NCBI RefSeq assembly: GCF_024763615.1
Contig: NC_077222.1
Span: 90,954,001-91,018,000 of the forward strand
DNA length: 64,000 nucleotides
Reading direction: 5' to 3'
Origin: Phlebotomus papatasi
Lineage: Eukaryota; Arthropoda; Insecta; Diptera; Psychodidae
Shown: positions 34,501-46,500 of the stretch, one piece after another
Numbering within the stretch: the first letter of the stretch is position 1
Layout of the letters: each line of letters starts with the position of its first letter
Notes under the pieces: generated by a model
Told to the model about the DNA's origin: nothing
Seen by the model: only the letters and a program-made list of their open reading frames with translations
The model's database searches: none
Translations under genes and position numbers: made by a program

Positions 34501-37500
34501 CACCATGTGGATGGACTCAGATCTGACCATTTCAGGAAGAGAGATGGCGAAAAAGCTAGGGAATTCCATATCCGGAACAATGCTGGAGATGGTCACCATG
34601 TGGATGGACTCAGATCTGACCATTTCTGGAAGAGAGATGGCGAAAAAGCTAGGGAATTCCATATCCGGAACAGTGCTGGAGATGATCACCATGTGGATGG
34701 ACTCAGATCTGACCATTTCAGGAAGAGAGATGGCGAAAAAGCTAGGGAATTCCATATCCGGAACAGTGCTGGAGATGATCACCATGTGGATGGACTCAGA
34801 TCTGACCATTTCTGGAAGAGAGATGGCGAAAAAGCTAGGGAATTCCATATCCGGAACAGTGCTGGAGATGATCACCATGTGGATGGACTCAGATCTGGCC
34901 ATTTTTGGAAGAGAGATGGCGAAAAAGCTAGGGAATTCCATATCCGGAACAATGCTGGAGATGGTCACCATGTGGATGGACTCAGATCTGACCATTTCAG
35001 GAAGAGAGATGGCGAAAAAGCTAGGGAATTCCATATCCGGAACAATGCTGGAGATGGTCACCATGTGGATGGACTCAGATCTGACCATTTCAGGAAGAGA
35101 GATGGCGAAAAAGCTAGGGAATTCCATATCCGGAACAGTGCTGGAGATGATCACCATGTGGATGGACTCAGATCTGACCATTTCTGGAAGAGAGATGGCG
35201 AAAAAGCTAGGGAATTACATATCCGGAACAGTGCTGGAGATGGTCCCCATGTGGATGGACTCACATCTGACCATTTCAGGAAGAGAGATGGCGAAAAAGC
35301 TAGGGAATTCCATATCCGGAACAGTGCTGGAGATGGTCACCATGTGGATGGACTCAGATCTGACCATTTCAGGAAGAGAAATGGCGAAAAGCTAGGGAAT
35401 TCCATATCCGGAACAGTGCTGGAGATGATCACCATGTGGATGGACTCAGATCTGACCATTTCTGGAAGAGAGATGGCGAAAAAGCTAGGGAATTCCATAT
35501 CCGGAACAGTGCTGGAGATGATCACCATGTGGATGGACTCAGATCTGGCCATTTCTGTAAGAGATATGGCGAAAAAGCTAGGGAATTCCATATCCGGAAC
35601 AGTGCTGGAGATGGTCCCCATGTGGATGGACTCAGATCTGACCATTTCTGGAAGAGAGATGGCGAAAAAGCTAGGGAATTCCATATCCGGAACAGTGCTG
35701 GAGATGGTCACCATGTGGATGGACTCAGATCTGACCATTTCTGGAAGAGAGATGGCGAAAAAGCTAGGGAATTCCATATCCGGAACAGTGCTGGAGATGA
35801 TCACCATGTGGATGGACTCAGATCTGGCCATTTCTGGAAGAGAGATGGCGAAAAAGCTAAGGAATTCCATATCCGGAACAGTGCTGGAGATGGTCACCAT
35901 GTGGATGGACTCAGATCTGACCATTTCAGGAAGAGAGATGGCGAAAAAGCTAGGGAATTCTATATCCGGAACAGTGCTGGAGATGATCACCATGTGGATG
36001 GACTCAGATCTGACCATTTCTGGAAGAGAGATGGCGAAAAAGCTAGGGAATTCCATATCCGGAACAGTGCTGGAGATGATCACCATGTGGATGGACTCAG
36101 ATCTGGCTATTTCTGGAAGAGAGATGGCGAAAAAGCTAGGGAATTCCATATCCGGAACAGTGCTGGATATGGTCCCCATGTGGATGGACTCAGATCTGAC
36201 CATTTCAGGAAGAGAGATGGCGAAAAAGCTAGGGAATTCTATATCCGGAACAGTGCTGGAGATGGTCCCCATGTGGATGGACTCAGATCTGACCATTTCT
36301 GGAAGAGAGATGGCGAAAAAGCTAGGGAATTCCATATCCGGAACAGTGCTGGAGATGATCACTATGTGGATGGACTCCGATCTGACCATTTCTGGAAGAG
36401 AGATGGCGAAAAAGCTAGGGAATTCCATATCCGGAACAGTGCTGGAGATGATCACCATGTGGGTGGACTCAGATCTGACCATAGATATAATACTACGGAT
36501 GGGACAAGTTGAGCATTTTCCTAAGGAGCCAGTGAAGCGACCTCAAAAACTGAAATGAAATCAAGTGTTCTGAAGCAATGAATTTTTCATTGTTCTTCTT
36601 TTTCTTGTCGTGTTGGTGTGTGGTTTAATATCAGTGAATAATTCTCCTAGAACCATAGAACAAGAGTTAGAATTCTTGTTCTATAGTCTAGAATGAAGTG
36701 CTGTGTGAAAAATTGTGAAAATAGCTCGTGTGTTGGGATATATGAGAGTGTTCCCAGGTGAGTACCTCAAGAAGATTCTTTTTAATTGTCCACCCACCAA
36801 AGGCCGCCATAAAAAAAAAGTTCTTCCACAATAAGAAGAGGATATAATCCTCTATTAAATGGTAGGCTCTCAGGACCGGAATTCTATTTTTTAACGAGTT
36901 ATCGGTGAAAAAAACCGTGAAGTGATCCAGTAACGTAGTCACGAAAATTTTCAATTTTTGGTGATACCTGAGCAACATAACTTTTGTGTGATTCAACAGT
37001 GTGCTTCATAAGATTCTTTCTAGTTATGTATTATTGGTATTAGAATCTTAATTCCAGTAATAATATTGGCTTTATTAATTTGAATAATATTCTTTATTTG
37101 ATTTTAAATATTAATTTTTTTTTAAATGATTGCGGAAAGTTTTTTGATTTTTCAGCTACCCAAAAATTAAAAAAAAAATGTGAATTACCAGGCTCAAATT
37201 GGCTTTTTCGAAAGGCATAGGTAAAAGCCGAATCTGCAACGTGTACTTCGATATAAAAGATTTAATTTTTGCAAAATCCAGAAAAGGCAGAAAAAGATAC
37301 TACCTACAGAAAAGGCACAATCCCATTGGTAGATGCATTTTTTAATTGTTTCTTTTGTCGGCAAATAGAAAAATAACACTATAGTCTTTGAATGAGCATT
37401 CAGTAGATTATTTATAGATTTTAATTTATTTCTTTAGCAAAGTTTTCTGATTTCTGATAACTAATTCTGAAATTTCTTTAGAACATTTCAGTTCAGATGA

Positions 37501-40500
37501 TTTTTTTTAGTTAACAATAAGAATGACAAGAAGAATAGTAAACAATAATAAAACCAAAAATAATACTCCGTTCCGAATGAAGTCGTTTGGGAAACAAATG
37601 GAATTAAGAGAAAGTTTATTGACAAATGTTTTATGTACCACAATTATTTCTTGTAAAGACTTCTTGTTAATGTTCAGAACTAAAATTGAGGTCTAGTCTT
37701 TGATAAGTTGAGGAACGCATGTCTTAAAAAATTCTTATTTTTCGCGTTTTATTGTCAATCGAAATTAGATGGTAAATGGTGAAAGATAGAGACTTGGGAC
37801 CTTCGAGGGACCCTTGTAAATTGACCCTGGGACCATTAATACGCTCTTCATTTCCCCCACTCCTCTCCCCCTTCTTTTGGGGATTGCTCGAAAACACAAC
37901 GTGTGATTTTTTTTAATTTTGGATATGTTAGATATTACCCGGGCGGAAATTTGACCATGTACGAAAATACAGTTGAATCATTCCTAATAACGAATTTGCA
38001 GGATCAAGCTTTAGAGAGCGTATTTATGAACATAATGTTGTCATGTTTGAGCTTGTTGGAAAGGTCTTGGAATTTCTGACAAGACTGAACTGGTTCGGTT
38101 AGGAACCGATTTATAAACCATAACTAATTTATATTAGAAAATCAATTGTATTACTCCTGAGTTATTTTGGGCGATCTTGTGTGATTTAAATCGGTTGTGA
38201 GATTTCAATTATCGATCAAATAAAAAAAACGTTGTGAAATCCTGAAATTTATAGGCATGAAAATGTTCTTTATAACTTGGATATTTGAATTACTTTATTA
38301 ATTACAGATAAATGAAGCAAAACTATTTTAGGGTGAAGAACTTCATTTACACATTTTAAACAGATTTTTTTTCAATTTTAAGAAAAAAATTATGTGTAGT
38401 GCAAACTTTTACGGGACAAAAAGTTTTTTTAAGCAAAAACTTGAAATGTTTAAAAATCTTCAAAACACTTTAAAGCAAAGACTACAACGAGACAAAAAGT
38501 GCTTTTTTTAAGCAAACAACTCAATTATACTTTTGAATTAAGCTTTTTTATCTTACATATAACAAAAGAAATCTGTTTGAAATGAAATTCTATTCCCTAA
38601 AAAAATCGCATAAATTAGTTTTTCAAAGATCCAATTTATGAAGGAAAGTGTCATGCTCATAAATTTAAGCATTTCAAAATTTATTTTTCATTGAGCCATA
38701 CTTACAATTTAAATCACTCATAAGATCGCGCAAAATATTTTAGGATTAATACAATTGATTTTCTCATAAAAATTAGTTATCGGTATATAACCCGGTTCAT
38801 AACCGGTTGGAACCGATTCAGTCTTCTCAGAAAGTTCAAGACCTTTCCAAAGAGTCTAAATATGACCCCATTCGGTTGATAAATGCGCTCTTTAGACTCT
38901 TTTTAACTTTTGACCTTGAAAAATCGATATTAGGAATAATTCAACGGTATATGGTAGAATGTCCGCCTGGGTAATCTCTAAAAGTAATCCAAAATTGAAA
39001 AAAAAATCGCACGACATGTTTTCGAGCAATCCCAAAAAAAAAAACATTGGTGGTGGGGGAAAATAAGGAACATATTACTGGTCCCAGGGTCAACTTATGG
39101 GAGGGTCCGCCGAAGGTCCCAAGTTCCTATCTTTAATGATTTATCACCCAGATATTCAAACATATAAAAAAGAAGTTCTTTTTATTGCTCATTCTGCAAA
39201 ATTTGAGCAATAAAAATATAATATCGGTAATAACAGTTGAGTTCTATTTGCGCTTTCCAAAAATTTAGAACAGATTTTAGCCTGTAATGCTAATCACAGT
39301 CCATATTTAGTAATGAACTATCTACCGGAGATCATAAAAAAAAGCGAAAAAGGATATCTTCAACACATCGACTCCTCAACTTACCATCGTGGGAACATAT
39401 TATCCCTGAACATGGAGGACAGTTCATACATAAGATATTTACCAGTAACAAAAACATTATCTGAAACTATTCGGAATGGAGGGAATAATAAATAATATTA
39501 TTGTTTTTATCCTTTGCTACAATATTTCATATTAATAATTTTATTAAATAAATAAATAATAAATTATGAATTAACGCGTTATATCTAGGAGAACGCTTAA
39601 AAGAAGCGTGTGTTTTGTGATTTTAGTGATTTTTCTAATAAATCTGCTTATACAGATCTGTAACTGCTTAGACAGATTCTCTAGTGAAGTACATAGAATA
39701 ATTCAGAAATACTGTTTTTTGCAGTTTTGGCAGAACCTTTAAAAAAAAACTCATAGTTTTTCATCTAAAAAAATGGCTTAATTATTTATAATAAATGTAA
39801 TTGTTTATCAATCTTAAAAATTCAATGTACTAGGCCATATATCTAGGTAGGTACCCCAACAATTTCTAGTCAATTGGATGAAAATGACTACTACAGTAGA
39901 GTCTCTCAAATCTGAATCTCTCAAATTCGAATGCCGTTTGGATTCAAAATGTCAATTGTGAGGTTATGTTACAAAGTTCGTATTCTATAGGTGAATGAAA
40001 ATCATATATATGTGCTTCTTCCTGAATGTTTACAGACATTATTATCGTATAAAACGAAAAGGAAGTATGTTACCACTAAAACTTGCGAGAAATACGACAA
40101 TGTGATTCAATGTAGAATTTAATCTCACACAAATTTCGTTAGTTTTGAAAAAATCGTTCGAATTTGGGAGGTGAGAAATGTCAAAAATACCCCCCGAGCG
40201 TTCGAATTTAGGAGACTCTACTGTACTACAGTTCTACTGTTTGTCGCGGAAAACGTAAAAAATTCTACCCTTAATGCGAACATTGCCGCGCCGCCATTTT
40301 GCATTCAAAATTGAAATAAAAAATATTTTTGTGTTCCTTTATTATTATTATTAAATTTTAAAATTATTAAATATTAAAAAAATTATTTGTGTTCCATATG
40401 TAATAACCCCTAAAAATTTCAAGTAAATCAATTTATTAGAAAAGTCACACAAAAACACATAACAACCGTCAATTTTGGCTTTTAAAACCTTTTAAAGAAA

Positions 40501-43500
40501 TTTAATTTGCAAAAATTTGAATATATTTTAGGTCAATCAAAGATCAATTTTTCTCGGCGGAGTCAGACGCTGAAGAAGAAATGGATGGACCAGTTTTTGG
40601 AGAGGAATGAGAAATTGTGTATTTCAACAACGCTCAGGATCCTCGACGAAACTGTTAAGAGTGTTCTACATTATATAGGGGAAAAATATCAAATTATGGA
40701 TTTTATTAAAAACGTCAATAATTTTAGAAACTTCACAAGAGTTGTTATCATAAATTAAATCATAAGTTAATCATAAGTCAAATTTATCATAAATTTGCAT
40801 TTTGAAATTATGTGAAAAAACTTAACATCAATTACTATTTGCAATAAAATCTATTAAAACGAAAATTCACTATTTTTTATAACTAAATAAATATTATCTA
40901 ACTAAATTATGCCGAGTTGGTGTACATTATTTCATCATCAAAATTTCACCACCAACCAATAAGCTGATTTAGGCTTAGGATTATCAATTGTTTTTTTATC
41001 GACATTTTAAATTTTATAGTCACCTGATTATGATTCGGACGAAAAAACTAGAAAGAATTAGTATTAAATTATTTGAGAATTTCACTTATCGGGAAATTTA
41101 GAATTTAGAAATTAATATCAATTAATACTGTAATTAATTCCGATTATCGTAAAAAACAACCCATGGATTCGAAAAAAAAGTTTGCTAAGAAAACGTAAGA
41201 CATGAAAAATCGCCTATTTTGTATTTCAAGTTAAATACAATATTAGCCCCAAGGCGATTTTAGGAGATCGAGCATCTCCCAAATAACCAGTGGCGTGCTC
41301 ACTCAGTTTACACTGAGTGAGGGAAAAATCATTTTATATGAAAACTGGCACAAAATTTTTGTTCGGGCGTCCTCTCCCTATTTACTCTGAGGATCTGACC
41401 ATTTCTGGAAGAGAGATGGCGAAAAAGCTAGGGAATTCCATATCCGGAACAGTGCTGGAGATGGTCACCATGTGGATGGACTCAGATCTGACCATTTCAG
41501 GAAGAGAGATGGCGAAAAAGCTAGGGAATTCTATATCCGGAACAGTGCTGGAGATGGTCACCATGTGGATGGACTCAGATCTGACCATTTCAGGAAGAGA
41601 GATGGCGAAAAAGCTAGGGAATTCCATATCCGGAACAGTGCTGGAGATGATCACCATGTGGATGGACTCAGATCTGGCCATTTCTGGAAGAGAGATGGCG
41701 AAAAAGCTAGGGAATTCCATATCCGGAACAGTGCTGGATATGGTCCCCATGTGGATGGACTCAGATCTGATCATTTCAGGAAGAGAGATGGCGAAAAAGC
41801 TAGGGAATTCTATATCCGGAACAGTGCTGGAGATGGTCCCCATGTGGATGGACTCAGATCTGACCATTTCTGGAAGAGAGATGGCGAAAAAGCTAGGGAA
41901 TTCCATATCCGGAACAGTGCTGGAGATGATCACTATGTGGATGGTCTCCGATCTGACCATTTCTGGAAGAGAGATGGCGAAAAAGCTAGGGAATTCCATA
42001 TCCGGAACAGTGCTGGAGATGATCACCATGTGGATGGACTCAGATCTGGCCATTTCTGGAAGAGAGATGGCGAAAAAGCTAGGGAATTCCATATCCGGAA
42101 CAGTGCTGGATATGGTCCCCATGTGGATGGACTCAGATCTGACCATTTCAGGAAGAGAGATGGCGAAAAAGCTAGGGAATTCTATATCCGGAACAGTGCT
42201 GGAGATGGTCCCCATGTGGATGGACTCAGATCTGACCATTTCTGGAAGAGAGATGGCGAAAAAGCTAGGGAATTCCATATCCGGAACAGTGCTGGAGATG
42301 ATCACCATGTGGATGGACTCCGATCTGACCATTTCTGGAAGAGAGATGGCGAAAAAGCTAGGGAATTCCATATCCGGAACAGTGCTGGAGATGATCAGCA
42401 TGTGGATGGACTCAGATCTGACCATTTCTGGAAGAGAGATGGCGAAAAAGCTAGGGAATTCCATATCCGGAACAGTGCTGGAGATGGTCACCATGTGGAT
42501 GGACTCAGATCTGACCATTTCAGGAAGAGAGATGGCGAAAAAGCTAGGGAATTCTATATCCGGAACAGTGCTGGAGATGGTCACCATGTGGATGGACTCA
42601 GATCTGACCATTTCAGGAAGAGAGATGGCGAAAAAGCTAGGGAATTCCATATCCGGAACAGTGCTGGAGATGATCACCATGTGTATGGACTCAGATCTGG
42701 CCATTTCTGGAAGAGAGATGGCGAAAAAGCTAGGGAACTCCATATCCGGAACAATGCTGGGGATAGTCATCATATGGATGGGCTCAAAACTGATCATATC
42801 TGGAGGAAAAATGAGGAAAAGTAGGATAATACCATGTCCAGAGCTTTTCCAGGGATGGTCATCTTGTGGATAAAGAAGATTTGGGGATGTCTAAGATAAT
42901 GATGAGAAGGACGTCTTATGTTCGTAGATCATGAAATTGATTTTTCTTGCAAATTCTAATTCAATTATACTGCGAGAAATTATTGATAAATGGTTTTTAG
43001 CTCGTTAAAAAACTGTGGCCGTTTTTTGCTCGTAAGATTTCTCTAGAGGTTTTTTGAAGTCACCAAAAAAGATACAGGGTTTTTGCAATAAGGTCCTCAT
43101 TTATCATTCTGCAAAACTTGAGATATAAAAAAAGTCATATCAGTAATAACTGTTGAGTTTTACTTGTGCATACTAAAAATTTAGAACAAATTCTAGCCTG
43201 TAATGTTAATCACAGTCCCTTTCTTAGTAATTAACTATCTACCGGAGCTCTTTGAAAAAAATGCGAAAAATGGACAACTTCATGGATTCCCCAACTTACC
43301 ATCGTCGTAGAATTCCCATATTAGCCCTGAACATGGAGGATAGTTCATACATAAGATATTTACAAATAACAAAAACATTCTCTGAAACCATTCCTTAATT
43401 CTTAGTTTTTCCCCAAACGTACGACTTATTTCGGAACGGAGGGAGTACATGGGTTCCCCGTGAGTTCCCTCTAAAAAATGTAAGAGTTCCCCGGGTTACC

Positions 43501-46500
43501 TGAAAAAATCTATGGGTTCCCCGAGTTCCCCATGAGTTCCTTGAGTTCCCCGTGAGTTCCTCGAGTTCCCCGTGAGTTCCCTCAAAATTTTATGGGTTCC
43601 CCAGGTTCCCCAGGTTCCCTGAAAAAAATGTATAGGTTCCCCGGGTTCTCCGTGAGTTCCCTGAAAAAATGTTTGGGTTTCCCGAGTTCCCCGTGAGTTT
43701 CCCTGGTTCCCCGTGTGTTCCCTGGTCAGACTGGCTCGAGTTCCCCGAAATGGGTTACCCCTTGATTTTTCCGATGCAAAATCCAAAAAATAAGTTCTTA
43801 TTTTTTGTTTCTGCTTGTTAAACTTCGTAATTTCTAATCTTGAATTAAAAACTTTGCACTTTAACTTTGCAAAGTAACTGAATCTTTTAATTCAGCCTTT
43901 GTAACTTGACAGTAGATTTTGTGTACAAAAAGTGCAATTTTTTTTATCTTTGAAAAGATAAAAAAATTTAACTCCTTAATTTCTAGGTAATACACTTTGC
44001 AATTTAAAAAAAAATACAGGACAGTCTAAAAATTCAAAGTACATGATCGGTTGGAAGAGCGACTCAATCCACACAATCTTTTAATAATAATTTTGTTGTA
44101 ATTTTGTTAAAGTGTTGAGAAAAAATTACTGCTCGAACTCTACAAAGAGAGCAGATACGGTAAAAACTTTTGGATACTGACCAAAATATTGGAACAAGTT
44201 TTCCTTGGAACAAATTTTTTTCAAATAAATTTGTACCTAGAGAAGATATTTGTTTGTTCCAAAAAGTTTTCTCTACAGTTTTGTTACGAAATCCTAGTTA
44301 CAATTTTGTTAGTTTTCTTTTGGAACCGTTTTGATACGGTGGAATGTCTACAAATTTGAGTTGATTTCTTTTTATACAAATTGTTCCTGAAATATTTACA
44401 GTTCCTGGAAACCACTTTTCTTAACAAATATTCGCGTTTCAGACGATTTTTTGAGAAATGTCGTCACGCTGTCCGTCCGCCTCTCGCCAACTTTAGAGGT
44501 CAGACGGTAAGATATTGAGGGGATCAAAGGTTATAAGGCTGTAGAAAGCGTATTTCTCATCCGAATGGTATCATGTTTTTGCTCGTTGGAAAGGTCTTTG
44601 AATATGCGATAAAACTGCACCAGTTCCAATCGATTCTGAACCGGTAATAAATCAGTTTATAACCGATAACTAATTTTTATTCGAAATTCAATTTATATTA
44701 TTCCTGAGTTTTGAGTGATTTATAAATCGGTTCAAATCGGTTCTGAGCCGGTAATGAACCGGTTATTCACCGATAAGTAATTTTCGTCTGAAAATAAATT
44801 CTATTACTCTTAAAACCATTTTGTTGGATCTTTTGATTGATTTTTGAATCGGTTTAAATCGGTTGAGAACCGGTAGAGTGTAAATGATGCGAAAGTACTT
44901 TTAAGGTATAGTATCTAGTCACGATTTTGAGCACTTTGCAAAGCCTGGAACGGTTTATTATCCCTTTCATTTACGTTTTAAATTTTCTTGACTTGAACTT
45001 AGTAAATTTCATTCAATTTCATTTTTTTTTGAGAATTGGCTTCTCGTGAAAATTGTAAAGAAAATATATTTCACTCTGCACTTTGCAAAATGTACTTTGC
45101 ATTTTTTTATAGAAAGAATTTTTAAAATTTAAAGAATCTGCAAGGGTTTCATCAAAGAATTTCAAGTAATTGCTTCTTAAAAAAACAACTATAAAATATA
45201 TCATGAGTTGGACTAATTTTCTCAAATTGATAAACCCCTTCGATATGATGAGGAAGAGTGGGACAATTTGGGTATGGGTGCACGTTATCGATTTGCCAAC
45301 GTTATTTTAAATGCAGCAAAACTTTGCAATAATCAAAAGTGTTTTGCAAAATCTTCATGGTCACAAAAATGTGGATAAGAAACCGAAGAAATCCAGTTTC
45401 ACAGATGAGTGTTTTTTTGGACTTTTTTTGTGACACTGCATGGGGGAAAAAGGGGCAAGATTTTGAAGGACACCAAGAGGTAACTTACCTTCAAGCAGTA
45501 CTCGTAATAGGAATCAATTCCTGCTCCAACGCCCGAATCCCGTCGAATCCAGTCGCCAGAGTGAACATTTAGGGTGGTTCCCATGAGATCGGAACCCCTG
45601 TGGCGAATCTTCCACAGAGCATCCATGGTTTTTGTGGCTTTTGCCTCGAAGATTGGCTCACCGCTGAGCCTGGAAAGTGCTGCAAATTCCAGCAGAATTG
45701 TCCCAGCGCATGCTGTACAGGTTTCTCGGGAGTGTCTCAGTTCGTCACTCTTCATGCCCGTTTGCAGATTGACTCGGGCATGGGGAATGCCCGTGGAAGT
45801 GTTGAAGGCTGGCAAAAGACGATACCCGAGATCTTTGGCCATTTCCAGGAGTTCTCCACGGTACCACATCATAAGATTGGCTTCTTTTTGGATGTATTCA
45901 GCCAGGATGTGGGCAGAGAGGAGTCCCCTGTGGAGGGTGGTGTTTGTCAGGAGGTCTGGGAATCACTGAAAGAGGAGAAACTTACCCAATCATCCGGATA
46001 TTGGTCTCAAAAACTGACACTATGATATTGTTGTCGAAAGAGACATTCTGAATCACTAGCTTGACTGCATGCTCGAACTCCTCAAGATCCCCAAGGATCA
46101 CTAAAGTGTCCAGGGTGTCTACCAAAGTCATTGAGAAGCTGCAAAGGAAGGATTATATTTTATCTACTTTAATGGCCAAAATAAACCTCTTTGGGGAGTA
46201 AACTCACTTTCCCAGAACATCATCCATGTCTCCCCGCGATGGAGTGATTCCTCGGTAGCGTCCAGCACAGCTGAGGGGCATCAGTTCATCAGCCGGAAAG
46301 GCATTCTCCAGGTATGCATGGTAGCCGTGGTAGAACATTTCTCTGGCCTCTTCCCTGAAGCAGAAAACCCAGTGAAATTAGTCAAATTCACTGGAAGATG
46401 CTTCCCTGGATAGATCACTATGGCCAGAATACTTACTTGAGCTCATTGCGCTCCTTGGTGGACATATTTTCCGTGGGCACAGCAGAATCTGCCACAGCTG

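Larger units (their letters stand above)
29970..36482. repeat. 6.5-kb three-layer satellite palindrome, axis at 32902
   Basis: The order A, B, C on the left (29970-32900) is mirrored as C, B, A on the right (32904-36482). At the axis the arms CCCCTATCTCTCATAG and CTATGAGAGATAGGGG are separated by only AAA, and perfect pairing continues for at least 35 bp before the first mismatch. The arms differ in copy number (A 12 against 23, B about 9 against 5, C about 6 against 6). A transcript from either strand would fold into a hairpin of up to about 2.9 kb per arm. Confidence 0.9.
36693..40758 (+). pseudogene. THAP-zinc-finger-like remnant (two putative exons)
   Basis: Exon 36693-36757 reads MKCCVKNCENSSCVGIYESV and ends at a good donor, AG/GTGAGT. 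It can join in phase 2 to 40563-40758, giving ..VPSQTLKKKWMDQFLERNEK.., 86 aa in all. The C-x3-C start, the VP step and the LKKKW block follow the order of a THAP DNA-binding domain, a fold found in P-superfamily transposases and their host derivatives. The second half of the zinc site (C-x2-H-F) is missing; CISTTL stands where it should be. The putative intron is 3.8 kb and contains two other transposons. A chance match or a decayed transposase start is possible. Confidence 0.3.
36484..41391. other. 4.9-kb single-copy segment between two A arrays
   Basis: This segment separates two A arrays of the same orientation. It includes a possible THAP-like gene (36693-40758), a 1.9-kb relative of the outer element (37566-39485), a pogo-like MITE (39894-40223) and the small palindrome CACTCAGTTTACACTGAGTG (41298-41317). 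The array text breaks after GATCTGACCAT on the left and resumes at GATCTGACCAT on the right, so a duplication of up to 11 bp might mark an insertion, but the satellite itself carries that motif. Confidence 0.5.
29673..43098. mobile_element. Foldback-like element with satellite-bearing inverted ends
   Basis: The left tip begins GAGGACATTATTGCAAAAAC and the right tip is its complement, ending at 43098. A 4-bp ATTT is present on both sides (29669-29672 and 43099-43102). The tips are near-identical inverted copies for about 300 bp (29673-29970 against 42800-43098) and pass directly into tandem 93-bp units in opposite orientation (29970-31075 against 41392-42800). The inverted ends are therefore about 1.4-1.7 kb. 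This organisation, long TIRs built of tandem subrepeats, is that of foldback/Galileo-type elements. The interior holds a palindrome (to 36482) and a 4.9-kb segment with a THAP-like remnant. Confidence 0.65.
29122..43445. mobile_element. 14.3-kb composite TIR element in EDEM3 intron 4
   Basis: The left terminus CTCCCTCCGTTCCGAAAT (29122) and right terminus ATTTCGGAACGGAGGGAG (ending 43445) are exact inverse copies over about 34 bp, continuing with AAGTCGTACGTTTGGG. A TA duplication lies at 29120-29121 and 43446-43447. The flanks are two halves of one minisatellite: ..GGTTCCCTAAAAAA on the left and CATGGGTTCCCC on the right rejoin into a normal unit around one TA. Only 29122-29672 and 43103-43445 belong to this outer element; the rest is a second element inserted into it. 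A 1.9-kb relative is at 37566-39485. TIR and TA suggest Tc1-mariner superfamily mobilisation. No transposase was recognised. Confidence 0.8.

Noticed and set aside
34306..36558. 750-codon open frame (and 413-, 423-, 450-, 518- and 471-codon frames in the arrays)
   Set aside because: The frames are produced by 93-bp satellite units with no stop codons; equally long frames exist on both strands, and a one-base deletion simply switches frame. There is no start context, splicing or codon constraint to suggest a protein.
39313..39495. 60-codon frame as a gene
   Set aside because: It belongs to the end region of the CTCC-ended element and is repeated, with changes and breaks, at 43225-43400.
29970..42800. 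CRISPR-like regular arrays
   Set aside because: Units are contiguous with no spacers, and the DNA is eukaryotic with spliced genes.
29673..43098. Confident assignment of the foldback element to the P superfamily
   Set aside because: The apparent 4-bp ATTT duplication does not match the 7-8 bp of P/Galileo elements and the THAP match is incomplete.
43496..43786. 96-codon minus-strand frame with Gly-Thr-rich repeats
   Set aside because: Translation of the GGGTTCCCC minisatellite.
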